Origin: Hermatobates lingyangjiaoensis
Taxonomy: Eukaryota > Arthropoda > Insecta > Hemiptera > Hermatobatidae
Length of the DNA stretch: 64,000 nucleotides
NCBI GenBank assembly: GCA_026182355.1
Contig: JAPFBL010000223.1
Span: 1,028,501-1,092,500, forward strand
Direction: 5' to 3'
Within the stretch, counting starts at the first letter, position 1. Each line of letters starts with the position of its first letter. A model generated the notes under the pieces. That model was given only the letters and a program-made list of their open reading frames with translations. It did not search any database and was not told where the DNA came from. Both the position numbers and the translations under genes were made by a program. Of the stretch, positions 10,021 to 19,690 are shown piece after piece.

Positions 10021-10084
10021 ATTTCACATAAACACGTGAAATAACAATCAATGATCAAACCGCAATAAGAAAATGGGAAAACAA

Positions 10085-10127
10085 GACTAAAATCTTTCAA
10101 CCGTAACAAGCGGTCTTCGTCAGAGTC
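10085..10127 (-). ncRNA. Hammerhead-like ribozyme, PLE-A (left arm)
   Basis: Same fold as 4861-4903, with stem I GACT/AGTC and stem II GACCG/CGGTT. Stem III is AGATTT instead of the palindrome AGATCT, a one-base decay. Confidence 0.65.
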
Positions 10128-10147
10128 AAAAACTCAGTTGGGTTTTT

Positions 10148-10190
10148 AACTCTGACGAAGACCGCTTGTTACGGTTGAAAGATCTTAGTC
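10148..10190 (+). ncRNA. Hammerhead-like ribozyme, PLE-A (right arm)
   Basis: CTGACGA 10152-10158, extra A10159, stem II 10160-10164/10172-10176, GAA 10177-10179, AGATCT 10180-10185, T10186. Stem I is AACT/AGTC, three pairs plus a mismatch. Confidence 0.68.
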
Positions 10191-10245
10191 TTGTTTTCCC
10201 ATTTTCTTATTGTGGTTTGATCATATACATATATATATGTTTATT

Positions 10246-11259
10246 TAAAATTAATGATAACATGGTAATGTTGGGGAATTCCTAGATTTATGTCTCAAAC
10301 AAAAATAGTTTAATATAGTGTTTGAAATGCGTAGTTAATTTTCATATTAAACTTTTTTTTATGTTGCGAGGTAATTTTTGAAATCTGATTATATGAGTAA
10401 ATACCAGACTATAACAAATGCACAAGTAATGAAATAACATAGACAGATTTTATACACACAAATTGAGTAACTTTTGCTTAAGTCTTGTGAAGTAAAACTA
10501 ATTACGTAATTGTTTCTTAAAAAAATTTCTAGCTTTGTTGTTATTGAAAATGTTAGAAAATTTAAAAGACCGATGTTAATTCACACTTACAACAAATAAT
10601 ATAGGTTTGTTTGGAAAATGTTATTGTGTGTTAGTAAAATAGAAAAATAATACACTTCTGAAGAAAAGAAAAAAAACCTGGTAAGTAATGTTAAGACTTG
10701 CTACCATGGAGTTAGAGAATAAAACGAAATTCAAGTGCGCCTAAGACAAAGCAGGGACGACAGCGAGAAGTCTTTGTTCTCTTTTACTTCACCTCAACTT
10801 GTGCCCTTCTTGTTTTTTTGTTATTGTCTCCTACTTAAAGGCCTTGTCTCTCTCATCACACCTTTGTTAAATATAGTGGTTTTTAAAACGTTACGATTTA
10901 CTAATCATAAAAAAAAAACTTTTCACTCCATTGAAATCTTTCAAAATACTATTGAAAGGAACAGACAATAATTTTTCCATTTTGATTATTGATTTCAAAT
11001 ATTTATGAAATTTATAAACAAATATATTTTTTTAAGCGTTCATTTATCACTGCTTATGAACTGATATAGGTACATTCAACGCTTATTGGATAGGATTGAA
11101 AATAAAATCAAGATAAAAAACTCATCCTTTATTTATTCTTGCCTGAAATTTAACATTTTAATATAGGATTAAAAAAAATATTTATAAAAAATCACTTAAA
11201 ATGAGTAATATATTTTTTTTAACTTCACTTAGAAATAAAAAATAAATTTTTATATAACT
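10246..11259. other. AT-rich spacer with a faint PLE-B relic
   Basis: TAGTGTTTGAAATGCGTAGT at 10316-10335 resembles the PLE-B GAAACGCG end. The 78-codon open frame at 10735-10971 has no recognisable domain and is probably chance. Nothing else. Confidence 0.4.
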
Positions 11260-11260
11260 T

Positions 11261-11292
<32 letters not shown>

Positions 11293-11483
11293 CAGCTCAA
11301 AAACGAAGAAAAGCAACATACAGAGAAACAGACACACTTAGAAACTCAAATTTTCGGATGATCCGTCTTGAGGAGAAAATTTGAGTTTGTAAGTGTGTCT
11401 CTTTCTCTGTGTGTTGAGCTTTCTTTTCTTCGTTTTTGAGCTGAATTGCGTCCAGTTTGGATCGTTTTTTCAAATTTTGAGTG

Positions 11484-11486
<3 letters not shown>
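11260..11486. mobile_element. (TA)n plus PLE-C inverted pair
   Basis: (TA)n 11260-11291. The minus arm from 11295 (AGCTCAAAAACGAAGAAAAG) meets the plus arm near 11370, ending GTCCAGTTTGGATCGTTTTT at 11448-11467. The ribozyme on the minus strand (about 11352-11378) has CTCAAGA instead of CTGAAGA. Open frames through here are shadows of the repeat. Confidence 0.75.

Positions 11487-11530
<44 letters not shown>
11487..11530. repeat. (TA)n tract
   Basis: Pure TA run between two PLE inverted pairs. Confidence 0.95.
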
Positions 11531-11531
<1 letters not shown>

Positions 11532-11684
11532 TCGTAATGTTTCGTTAAATGACCGTTGTACTAAGGCATGAATAAATTTCATTGACCATTTTTCAGGTTT
11601 TTTTCATACCTTATAATATTCATGCCTTAGTACAATGGTTATTTAACGAAACATGTTTAAAAGGATTGCTCCCCAAATTTACAA

Positions 11685-11709
<25 letters not shown>
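11531..11709. mobile_element. PLE-J inverted pair
   Basis: 37-bp arms (about 11537-11573 and 11619-11655, one end ACGAAACAT) surround a unique centre. The right arm continues as AAGGATTGCTCCCCAAATTT, which translates GLLPKFTNIY, the PLE N-terminal breakpoint motif, straight into (TA)n at 11685-11709. Confidence 0.7.
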
Positions 11710-11716
<7 letters not shown>

Positions 11717-11933
11717 TAAGCAGTGACACATAAACTGAAACACAACAAAGACTCACTTTTCAATATTTCGACCGTAATGGCGGTCGTCCTCAGGAGAAGA
11801 AGTGAATATTGAAAAGTGAGTCTTTGTTGTGTTTCAGTTTATGTGTCACTGCTTATTTTAATTGTAATCTGTCCTGCCGGACCATTTTTTGTTTATCATG
11901 GTATATATATATATATATATCGTATATATATAT
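11710..11933. mobile_element. PLE-K inverted pair
   Basis: Arms of about 50 bp: AATAAGCAGTGACACATAAA (11715-) and its inverse ending near 11862, followed by TGTCCTGCCGGACCATTTTT. (TA)n on both sides. A fragment of the same family lies at 29545-29580. Confidence 0.75.
11756..11797 (-). ncRNA. Hammerhead-like ribozyme, PLE-K
   Basis: Minus strand: CTGAGGA, extra C, stem II GACCG/CGGTC around CCATTA, GAAA, palindromic stem III ATAT, then T. Stem I is weak (TC/GA then mismatch). Confidence 0.6.
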
Positions 11934-12033
11934 TGTAAAAATAGAATACCATATATAATACATTTTTTTACATATTATATATTTTTTAAAGTCATATATA
12001 TTTGAGATTTAATTATATATATATATATATATT

Positions 12034-12839
12034 ATGAAATGAGTTTATGGTTTAAATTTATTTACAATAGTTAAAATTTATTTTAAATGATTAACAGCAG
12101 TTTGTGAGATTGAGCGGAAATTACTGGGTTTGTAGAGGGCTGACTCGAATAGTCTATGAGTAAGGCGTGGGTTTAAATCGCCTGGCATTAATGTACCAGC
12201 GTTATAGCAGGAGACATTTGTGTTCCACAAGTGTTTTATCCATGATTTCGAATGGAAATCTATTGATAAAGTTAGATTACTTTATTTATAACAAACTGAA
12301 GATAAAAAACTACCATCTACTTCTCTAAAAAGAAGTTTCATCAACTATTCTAAACACTTGTAGCTTCATGAGCAGTGAAATATTGCGGTTAAAGTTTTCT
12401 TTGAACTTTTAAAAACTATATCAAGTAAGTAACACTGTTCCTTTAACTGGAGTAGAAAATACTTCAAAATATGTGAACTTTAAAAAAAGTAGATTACAAA
12501 AAATATTCTTAAAAAGTAATTGTAGCTTGTATTCAATTCTTATCTTTCTTGTTTGCAAATTTATAAACAATTTTTATGAATAGTAATAAATATTATTTTA
12601 GTTTATTTTTACGAACTGGAGGTACTGAATGAATATTTTCGCTTTGATTGTACAAGGTGGAAAAGTTTGATCTATTTGATATTGAAAATCAAAATCAGTA
12701 TCAAAGTATATATTAACTTAGTTTAGTATATTATTTCCTTACTTATGATAATAAGTGACCTTACAGAGTAAAAACGTCTGATAAACTTCAATAATATATA
12801 CTCAATATTTTACTTTATTATTTCAAACCAATATGGTCA
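12034..12839. other. AT-rich spacer
   Basis: At 12110-12200 a GC-richer patch (GGGTTTAAATCGCCTGGC) is faintly reminiscent of a tRNA-like B box but cannot be assigned. Otherwise nothing. Confidence 0.4.
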
Positions 12840-13525
12840 GTAGAGTCCTTGTGGTCAGTACGTCTTTTGTGCCGTAGTGAACGACTCATAGAGAGATTGT
12901 AAATCTCTCGTTGGCTAAACACCACTTGGTCCTTGCCAATAAGTGCCAGAGAACCTTTAAGGTCTCTCTATTCGTAAAATAAGGGGCTAGAGAGTGGGGT
13001 GGTATCTAATCGTCCCCACTCTGAGATCCCGTCAAAAGTCAAAGCGTTTATAAAGTAAGTACTAGTTGTCCAGTCCATTCAGCTGAGTTCTTGTTCCGTT
13101 CCGACTGGTAAGGGTTTGGGGCCTCTAGCTGCACGGTATGCTAAGCAGGCATCCTCCCGAGAAGTTACTGCCTCTCATACAGCGACCACAAGGGTCTACC
13201 CAACTTGGGTGAGAACCAACAGCCACTACGAATCCGACCTCTGTAGTAAACCCTCCAGGGGCTCCCGCCGACCGTAGTAACGACTTGTTTTAAGAGTTTT
13301 GGATCAAACTCCGGACCAATGGTCCTACTGAACCTGATCAGCTGCGGGTAAGGTCAGCAGTCTAGCTCCTAGTAGGGATATCTCTTCTATCACCTCCATA
13401 AACCTTATTCCTGATGGAAATGTTGTGCAGGAACCTGAGAAAGGGATATTTGCCTCCAAAAGATCTGCCCCGTCCCCCCATCTCCATTTGCAGCGTGAGC
13501 TTAGCTTGCTGGTTAGAGGTGGTTA
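12840..13525. repeat. Unclassified GC-rich island, probably a transposon remnant
   Basis: About 690 bp much richer in G+C than anything nearby, with sharp edges. No long open frame on either strand. A minus-strand stretch near 13390-13500 reads GGKYPFLRFLHNISIRNKVY before a stop. No terminal repeats, tRNA fold or rRNA motif seen. It abuts the dispersed-element end at 13526. Inserted repeat is my best guess; a decayed gene fragment is possible. Confidence 0.4.
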
Positions 13526-13620
13526 GAAAATGAGACGTTATATATTATATACCCAAGAAGATTGATATTAACTTTACTTATAGTAAAGTTGAGTGTAAGC
13601 CACTCCAGATTTTTATTATT
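13526..13620 (+). repeat. Right end of dispersed element DR1
   Basis: Shares TATATACCCAAGAAG, the palindrome AACTTTACTTATAGTAAAGTT (13570-13590 region) and GAGTGTAAGCCACTCCAGAT with 63290-63375. Only the end is present. Confidence 0.7.
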
Positions 13621-14689
13621 AGGTAGGTAATAAATTAAATAAGGTAATAAAGTGCAAAATGTTCAGTAGTAATTTATCACATAGCTGGTGCGCAATATAT
13701 TTTTATATTGAACTAAAATATTTTTTTCTTTTACAATATGTATTAGTAATAAATATCATCATACTGCAACATTAATATATTGCATTGCTATATTAATGAG
13801 TATAATTATCTTTAATATGAGTCTGATGAGAATATTTTAGCGTACTCGTTTTAAAAGTTTTAAAACTGCATCGTATATTTACAGATTTTTGCGGTTCGCG
13901 GAGAGGGGAGGAAGGAACGTAACCCCCGCAAATAATGCTGCACTATTCTTAGATCTATTGCTGATTATTTTAATTAAAATTATAAGGATTGGCATTTTTT
14001 AATTTAATTTTTGAAGAAACATTAATAACATTTCTACTGCGTTTCTAATTAGTGATTCGATATTAAAATGGAACACCATGCAGATTTCGTATTGAATTTA
14101 TCTTGAAATTGATTTATTTTAAGTACTATATTATGGAGATGCGATTATGACACAAATATTTCATTAAAAATAGGAGAGTATACGCATGTTTCAAGCGAAT
14201 CAGAATTACATCTTCATCTATATTTTTGCTCTGTAATTTTATCAAAGATTTTACAAATAATTAGGTATTAGTAAAAAATAACTTTTCTTGATTTGTATAC
14301 AATTTGTGTTATAGAAAATAAGCAAAATGGTTTCAACAAGATTAAGTTTGTAGAAGTGGAGGAGTTGGCCGTTAGTAAATTTAACTCCCTTCGCACAGTC
14401 TTTACTTTCTCTTCAACATAAATCCTTTCTAATGTCGTCTTTCCAAAAAGATTAATATCAAACGACTGGTGTTTGAAAAAAAAACAACCACAAAGACAGT
14501 ATTACAAATCTCTCTAAAGTGCCACTTTAGGTGGGATCAGAGTTGCAGTCCATTAATAACGAGCCAGTTACTTCGTGTTCACTTTTTTTTCATTTTTGTG
14601 AAATAATCTCATCTGAGAAGTAAAAGCCGTTTTAATTTAAAAAAAAAACACTGGACGATTGAAGAATCTTAGTCTTTTTTTCTCATTTC
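13621..14689. other. AT-rich spacer
   Basis: Nothing recognisable. Confidence 0.5.
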
Positions 14690-15040
14690 ATATTGTGATT
14701 GTTATTTCACGTATTTATGTGAAATCTTGATATATATATATATATATGTGTATATATATATAGATTTTACATAAACACATGAAATAACAATCAATAATCA
14801 AACCACAATATGAAATGGGAAAACAAGACTAAGATCTTTCAACTGTAACAAGCGGTCTTTCTTAGAGTCAAAAACTCAACTGAACAACAAACTCAGTTGG
14901 GTTTTTGACTCTAAGCAAGACCGCTTGTTACGGTTGAAAGATGTTAGTCTTGTTTTCCTATTTCATATTGTGGTTTGATCATATATATATATTATATATA
15001 CTTATATATATTATATATATCATTTTATATATATATATAG
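14690..15040. mobile_element. PLE-A inverted pair with flanking (TA)n
   Basis: Minus arm 14761-14888, plus arm 14889-14978. A further plus terminus lies at 14685-14730. In both arms CTGACGA is changed (CTAAGCA or CTAAGAA), so the ribozymes look dead. (TA)n 14731-14760 and 14980-15040. Confidence 0.75.
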
Positions 15041-15207
15041 CAGTTCAGAATTGAAGATAGGTAGCACACAAAGTAAAGAAACACTTACAAACTCAAATTT
15101 TCGGGCAATCCGTCGTCAGGAGAAAAGAGAAACGCAGACCAAGCACGTTGTAGACGCAAGGTCTAGTCATTTATATACTACGGCTATCCATATATGTAAT
15201 CAACGAT

Positions 15208-15254
<47 letters not shown>
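15041..15254 (-). mobile_element. PLE-C fragment and (TA)n
   Basis: Minus strand from 15150: CTGACGACGGATTGCCCGAAAA (split around 15095-15118), then GAGTTTGTAAGTGTTTCTTT. (TA)n 15211-15254 follows. Confidence 0.65.
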
Positions 15255-15257
<3 letters not shown>

Positions 15258-15360
15258 TTTCACATAAACACGTGAAACAACAATCAATGATCAAACTACA
15301 ATAAGAAAATGGGAAAGCAAGACTAAGATCTTTCCCATTTTCTTATTGTGGTTTGATCAT

Positions 15361-15401
<41 letters not shown>
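15255..15401. mobile_element. Minimal PLE-A inverted pair and (TA)n
   Basis: Two arms of about 50 bp (CACGTGAAACAACAATCAAT and the inverse of AAACTACAATAAGAAAATGG) meet directly at AAGATCTTTCCC with no ribozyme. (TA)n 15363-15401. Confidence 0.75.
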
Positions 15402-15405
<4 letters not shown>

Positions 15406-15703
15406 ATTGTTGAATTTTTTAAATGCCTAATATTAATTTAAAAATTTTATAAATTTAAATGATTTGAAAATATATATACAATGGGCAAACCGTTGTCATA
15501 TCATAGGTTTGAATTTATTTAAAACTTAAACTGTAAAATACTAGTGCTTATTGTGATATATGTTCTAGCTTTAAAGAGGAGGACATAAATTATAAGTCAA
15601 AACTTCGGCATAAAGAAGTTTATTTAAAACCTGACCAAATTCATCAACATCCAAATTCAACGATTATATTAACAGTGTCGTTAAGAAAAATTAAAGCATT
15701 ATT

Positions 15704-15705
<2 letters not shown>
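15402..15705. other. AT-rich spacer
   Basis: Nothing recognisable. Confidence 0.4.
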
Positions 15706-15740
<35 letters not shown>

Positions 15741-15900
15741 ATTTCACATAAACACGTGAAATAACAATCAATGATCAAACCACAATATGAAATGGGAAAA
15801 CAAGACTAAGATCTTTCAACCGTAACAAGCGGTCTTCGTCAGAGTCAAAAAACCAGTTTAAAACTCAGTTTTAAACTCAGTTTTCTTACAAGCTTGTAAG
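15706..15900 (-). mobile_element. (TA)n plus single-armed PLE-A terminus
   Basis: (TA)n 15706-15737, then the minus arm to about 15857. Instead of a plus arm there is a short TTTAAACTCAG duplication. Confidence 0.75.
15804..15846 (-). ncRNA. Hammerhead-like ribozyme, PLE-A
   Basis: Complete fold as at 4861-4903: stem I GACT/AGTC, CTGACGA, stem II GACCG/CGGTT, GAAA, AGATCT. Confidence 0.75.
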
Positions 15901-15941
15901 TAAAAATATGTTATTGAGTAACCTACGGAATTATTTCTTCG

Positions 15942-16073
15942 ATGTCTCTGGTACAACTCCTTCATGAAATCACTCCGTACCAAAGAAAACTAGTTAGGAT
16001 ACTAGAAAACAGTAGTAAAAAGGTCGTGAATGCGGAAGCTGCCATCATGACCGGCAGCTTTAAAATTAATATA
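15942..16073 (+). pseudogene. PLE N-terminal reading-frame fragment
   Basis: From ATG 15942: MSLVQLLHEITPYQRKLVRI, then LENSSKKVVNAEAAI, then MTGSFKIN, ending in TA-rich sequence. Aligns by eye with MSLGQLLFQLNPVSRSLVRR at 7439-7290. Truncated before the reverse transcriptase. Confidence 0.6.
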
Positions 16074-16169
16074 ATATAATATTATATAATAAAATATAAA
16101 TATATATTTTAATAAAATATATGTATGCATATGTATATATGCTAAATAATATTATTTATATTACTAATC

Positions 16170-16530
16170 CTCTCTGACTAAATTTAGTATAACAAGTACC
16201 ATAAACATTAGTGGCAGTTTACTGAAGCTCGACTCGGCAATGGCGAGGTCTACAGCTTTGTCTATGGGGGTTAACTGCTAGCAGATAATTTTTCTTAATT
16301 TTCCCTGACCTCCTTTGTTAAATCTGACTCACTCTTCAGGCGTTGTCCCTTTCCTGCACTTTGCACCCTTTAAAATATCTTTCTTCCTTTCATTCACAGT
16401 TTCTTCTCAACACCATACCAGATGGTTTTTGTTTCTGTTGGACTCTGACAAAGACCACTTCTTTCGATCGAAAAGTCATAGTCAATTTTCTCATATTCTA
16501 TTGTGGTTTAAAAATTTCTTTTCGATATTA
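16170..16530 (+). mobile_element. PLE-A C-terminal remnant and 3' UTR, plus strand
   Basis: 16190-16265 translates STINISGSLLKLDSAMARST then ALSMGVNC and a stop, matching ..NIKNISNGLFKLD..RAIASSKRVDS of the 5074 copy. The 3' UTR (TTGTCCCTTTCCTGCACTTT, CACCCTTTAAAATATC) and a degraded ribozyme (CTCTGACAAAGACCACTTC) follow. Open frames at 16315-16546 lie in this UTR and are not genes. Confidence 0.65.
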
Positions 16531-16539
16531 CATTGATTG

Positions 16540-17090
16540 GATATAATATTTTATTAATTTTCTATAGATTAAAAGAATAAATTTTAACCGATTTATATAG
16601 AATAGAAAATTTAAAATTATTATCTTCTACAGGATTTTTATGTTGGCAAAATAGGAAAGCATATACAAAAGAGAACTAATGACCACATATTTTACTTTCA
16701 ACTAAATTAAGCTTTTTCAAGCTTCAGAACTCATATTTGTAATTTAAATTATTCTTTCAATTGGAATGGTATAAAAATAATAAAGGTTTTAAATTAGACC
16801 CTATGGAATTACAGGAGATAAACAGGGTAATTTGAAATAAACAGTTTCCTCTTTTAACAACATGATAAATATTTATAAACCGGTTTTGTATAATTTATTT
16901 GGATTATGACAAATAAGATTTGTTTATTGATTCACAAAGCTCTTATTGTTATGTAAAGAATATAATTATAATATTTATATGTTCGTGCAGACAAAAGTTA
17001 TCAATTATATGACATCACAAGTGTTTTTGATTTTAAGTTAAGCTCGCTTGCCTTCAATTTCGAAACTGATTATTATTCAAGCTTACATAT
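16540..17090. other. AT-rich spacer
   Basis: Nothing recognisable. Confidence 0.5.
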
Positions 17091-17094
17091 ATAT

Positions 17095-17310
17095 ATTTAT
17101 ATATATTTCACTCAAAATTCGAAAAAACGATCCAAACTGGACACAAATCAGCTCAAAAACGAAAAAAAGCAACACACAGAGAAAGAGACACACTTACAAA
17201 CTCAAATTTTTGGATGATCCGTCTTCAGGAGAAAATTTGAGTTTGTAAGTGTGTCTCTTTCTCTGTGTGTTGCTTTTCTTCGTTTTTGAGCTGATATATT
17301 TATATATATT
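17095..17310. mobile_element. PLE-C inverted pair
   Basis: Near-perfect arms 17107-17225 and 17229-17294. The minus arm starts CTCAAAATTCGAAAAAACGA next to TA-rich sequence. The ribozyme has CCAAAAA where CCGAAAA is expected. Three open frames here are repeat shadows. Confidence 0.75.
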
Positions 17311-17639
17311 CATTTCTGTATTTTGTTTTTTTTTTGGGCTTATTATAGAACTACATGTCCCGTCAGAAGGCATTGCATGTATTGCAATCTTCAATGGTAC
17401 ACTATACTCATTATTATCTTACGAAAATAGTAGGTTAACAATAATATAAAGCAATAATACCAAACAATAATAACAACATTAACACGATGAAAATTTGACA
17501 CAGCAACGATAGGTCGATCGCAATGCTTGTTTAATTTCTGTATTATTCTATACATATAAAATAAGTTGTGTTATGCTTGTAAGGTTGTAATTGTTGGTCA
17601 AATTTTTTTCCCATGATAAAATATAAAATTATTATTTCC

Positions 17640-17641
<2 letters not shown>
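17311..17641. other. AT-rich spacer
   Basis: Nothing recognisable. Confidence 0.4.
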
Positions 17642-17690
<49 letters not shown>

Positions 17691-17853
17691 GAAACGGTTC
17701 AACGGACTTTTTAATAAAAACCAATTAAAAAACGAAATATCACTTCTATATTTCGACGACGGCGATGGTCGAAATATAGAAGTTAGTTATTTCTGTGTCT
17801 ATCTGTGTGCTATCTTTTTTAATTGGTTTATATATATATATATATATATATAT
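17642..17853. mobile_element. PLE-D-like inverted pair between two (TA)n tracts
   Basis: (TA)n 17642-17683 and 17829-17853. Arms AAACCAATTAAAAAACGAAA and inverse meet around TTCGACGACGGCGATGGTCGAAATA (split at 17750-17778). The outer end AAGAAACGGTTCAACGGACT is shared with 21880-21905, 24440-24462 and 59645-59665. Confidence 0.7.
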
Positions 17854-17963
17854 TGTTAACCCCATATTTGGCTTGTATCTGTTTCCTACATAATTTCTCA
17901 AATTTCTAGAATTCCTTTCTCGTTTCTTCATTAAAACTATAAAGCTTATCACCAATATTACTA

Positions 17964-18002
17964 GTCGACATGTTTCGAATGTACCTCATTAATCATCAGG
18001 AC
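17964..18002 (-). ncRNA. Hammerhead-like ribozyme, PLE-E-like
   Basis: Minus strand: stem I GTC/GAC, CTGATGA, stem II AATG/CATT around AGGTA with unpaired bases at its foot, GAAA, palindromic ACATGT, C (GUC triplet). Stem III and cleavage triplet equal those at 5374-5380. Confidence 0.6.
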
Positions 18003-18202
18003 AATAATGAGAATAATACTAAGTTAGTCAGTTTATATATAAAAGATGGATTTGTACAAAAATATTTAAAGGACAACGTCTTTGAATCAGGGAGCATTGT
18101 GGTGGGATTGAGTTAGGGTGGTTGGACTCACCTTCTATCTGGCTAATCTGGGTCGGTCTGTTCGAAAACAATGTTAAAATTCTACAAGAATTAATAACTT
18201 AG

Positions 18203-18300
18203 ATGTTTATGGCTAGCTGTTCTTCTTGAATTAGTATTGCTTCCATTAATTGTAATTTAAAATGGTTCTTTTCTCTGGCAATAAATTTCATGGAATTGAT
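18203..18300 (-). pseudogene. PLE GIY-YIG C-terminal end
   Basis: Minus strand reads KFIAREKNHFKLQLMEAILI then QEEQLAINI and a stop at 18203-18205. This is the F(K)L.LMEAL.IQE...N.. ending typical of PLE endonuclease domains; the Glu in MEA/QEE helices is conserved. Upstream domains are lost. Confidence 0.7.
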
Positions 18301-18380
18301 CATCACTTCTCTTGTAAGTTTTGTTTATGACCTGGTGCTGTATGAAAAGGTGCATTGGTTATTCTTCTGGACAATGAAGA

Positions 18381-18382
<2 letters not shown>

Positions 18383-18425
<43 letters not shown>
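18383..18425. repeat. (TA)n tract
   Basis: Separates a PLE with coding remnant from a PLE-A pair. Confidence 0.95.
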
Positions 18426-18429
<4 letters not shown>

Positions 18430-18602
18430 TTTCACATAAACACGTGAAATAACAATGAATGATCAAACCACAAATGGAAATGGGAAAACAAGACTAAGAT
18501 CTTTCAACCGTAACAAGCGGTCTTCGTCAGAGTCAAAAAACCAACTGGAATTGATTTTCCACAATGGAATCAAACCACAATTCCATTTGTGGTTTGATCA
18601 TT
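18426..18602. mobile_element. PLE-A inverted pair, right arm without ribozyme
   Basis: Minus arm 18427-18545 with ribozyme. The plus arm is only TTCCATTTGTGGTTTGATCA, at 18581-18600. Confidence 0.8.
18492..18534 (-). ncRNA. Hammerhead-like ribozyme, PLE-A
   Basis: Complete fold identical to 4861-4903 in every stem and core base. Confidence 0.75.
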
Positions 18603-18603
18603 G

Positions 18604-18658
<55 letters not shown>

Positions 18659-18782
18659 GTTATAAATATGAAGAGAATAGAGTATTAGGGTGTAGTCAGT
18701 TTTCTCTAATGTCGATACTCTATTCTCATAAATTCTATATTTATATATTAACGATTGAAAAATCCTTTTTTTTATATTTTAG

Positions 18783-18811
<29 letters not shown>
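18603..18811. repeat. (TA)n tracts around a 12-bp hairpin
   Basis: (TA)n 18603-18656 and 18783-18811. Between them AGAATAGAGTAT pairs with ATACTCTATTCT about 30 nt later (18674-18727). Confidence 0.8.
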
Positions 18812-18813
<2 letters not shown>

Positions 18814-18832
18814 GTGTTGCTGTTCTGAATAC

Positions 18833-19210
18833 TGGGCCGTGACTGAGTGTCGGCTTGGCGAGTAGCTGGTGGTTGGTCACCTAGTAGCTGCAGTGTGCGT
18901 GAAACCCCCGTGTGTTGACGATTAATTAATGGGTTGTGCTTCATGATTTTCATGGCTTCATATATTTGCAGTCTGGCTGGATCATTAATTTTTCTTTAAA
19001 ATGATGGTGTTTTGAACAAGGTCCTGGCGGGTGAGTTTTCTTCCATGTTCCTCGGAGGTGTGTCTAGCGATGGCTCCTGCTTGCAAGTGCATTGTCAGTC
19101 GTCGTGAGAGTGTGGTCGATGTCATACCGATATATTTTGAATTGTCTAGGAGCTCACAATCTCCGATATTGCAGTTATATTCGTATATGACATTGGCCTT
19201 TTGTATCTCC
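18833..19210 (-). pseudogene. PLE GIY-YIG endonuclease domain, frameshifted
   Basis: The clearest endonuclease remnant. Minus strand from 19210: VIYEYNCNIGDCELL, KYIGMTSTTLSRRLTMHLQA, GAIARHTSEEHGRKLTRQDL, then after a frame break near 18990 ARLQIYEAMKIMKHNPLINR. It keeps the (V)IYxY strand, YIG with Thr, the catalytic Arg region (LSRRL), the GAI..H block and the EA..I metal-binding Glu. One frameshift and loss of the reverse transcriptase make it dead. It appears to belong to the PLE-D group, because a PLE-D terminus lies just beyond the next (TA)n. Confidence 0.85.
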
Positions 19211-19228
19211 GGGATGGAGATACAAATA

Positions 19229-19261
<33 letters not shown>

Positions 19262-19268
19262 ATATATA
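19229..19268. repeat. (TA)n tract
   Basis: Separates the GIY-YIG remnant from the PLE-D inverted pair. Confidence 0.93.
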
Positions 19269-19690
19269 CATAAATATATATAAAATAACTTCAAAACGAA
19301 GGAAACACATAGAAAGACACAGACAAAACTCACATCGATATTTCGACTATCCTCGTCATCAGGAGGTGTGAAGAGCGAAGAGCGAAGAGTCCCGCAGGAA
19401 GACAGAGCGGCGACTGAACTCGGAGACCGCAGCCAGTACGCCACCACTTACTACCAAGCGAGAGCGGAGGGAAGGAAATGAAGAGCCAAATTAAGATGTA
19501 AAAGGAACGAGTAAAAATCATAATTATTTAAAGAAAAATAAGTCTAATGAAAAAATTATAAAAAATGTGATTTATATACTTTTCACATTTGTTATAATTT
19601 TTTCATTGACTTATTTTTCTTTAAATAATTATGATTTTTACTCGTTCCTTTTACGTCTTAATTTGGCTCTTCATTTCCTTCCCTCCATTC
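19269..19690. mobile_element. PLE-D inverted pair with a hairpin of about 100 bp
   Basis: Minus arm 19269-19563; inverse 19583-19686. The innermost ~100 bp (GAAATGAAGAGCCAAATTAA ... AAATTATAAAAAATGTGA) repeats inverted almost perfectly with a spacer of about 20 bp. The ribozyme is in the minus arm. The outer GC-rich part of the arm (19370-19450) is unpaired. Confidence 0.8.
19329..19370 (-). ncRNA. Hammerhead-like ribozyme, PLE-D, long stem I
   Basis: Minus strand: stem I CACACCTC/GATGTGAG pairs at 6 of 8 positions; CTGATGA; extra C; short stem II GA/TC; GAAA; palindromic ATAT; C. Stem II is decayed compared with the 24225 copy. Confidence 0.55.

Larger units (their letters stand above)
10018..10245. 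mobile_element. PLE-A inverted pair, well preserved
   Basis: The minus arm (10018-10133) and plus arm (10134-10225) are near-perfect inverse copies meeting at AAACTCAGTTGGGTTT. Each has a ribozyme at its inner end and reads outward to the terminal TTGTGGTTTGATCAT. (TA)n lies on both outer sides. Confidence 0.85.
17854..18383 (-). mobile_element. PLE with C-terminal coding remnant and terminal repeat
   Basis: Bounded by (TA)n on both sides. Minus-strand order: coding end (to 18203), a UTR of about 200 bp, hammerhead (18002-17964), then an N-terminal frame MVISFIVLMKKRERNSRNLR from about 17955, ending at (TA)n. This is the order expected for coding end plus terminal repeat of a 5'-truncated PLE. 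Confidence 0.75.

Noticed and set aside
10735..10971. 78-codon plus frame (MRLRQSRDDSEKSLFSF)
   Set aside because: No ATG context or domain; starts at CTAAGACAAAG-type sequence with no copy elsewhere; likely chance.
9484..18656. CRISPR-like or MITE array because of regularly recurring inverted pairs
   Set aside because: Units are not equally spaced and differ in family; GIY-YIG remnants and ribozymes identify them as PLE terminal repeats. The genome is eukaryotic.
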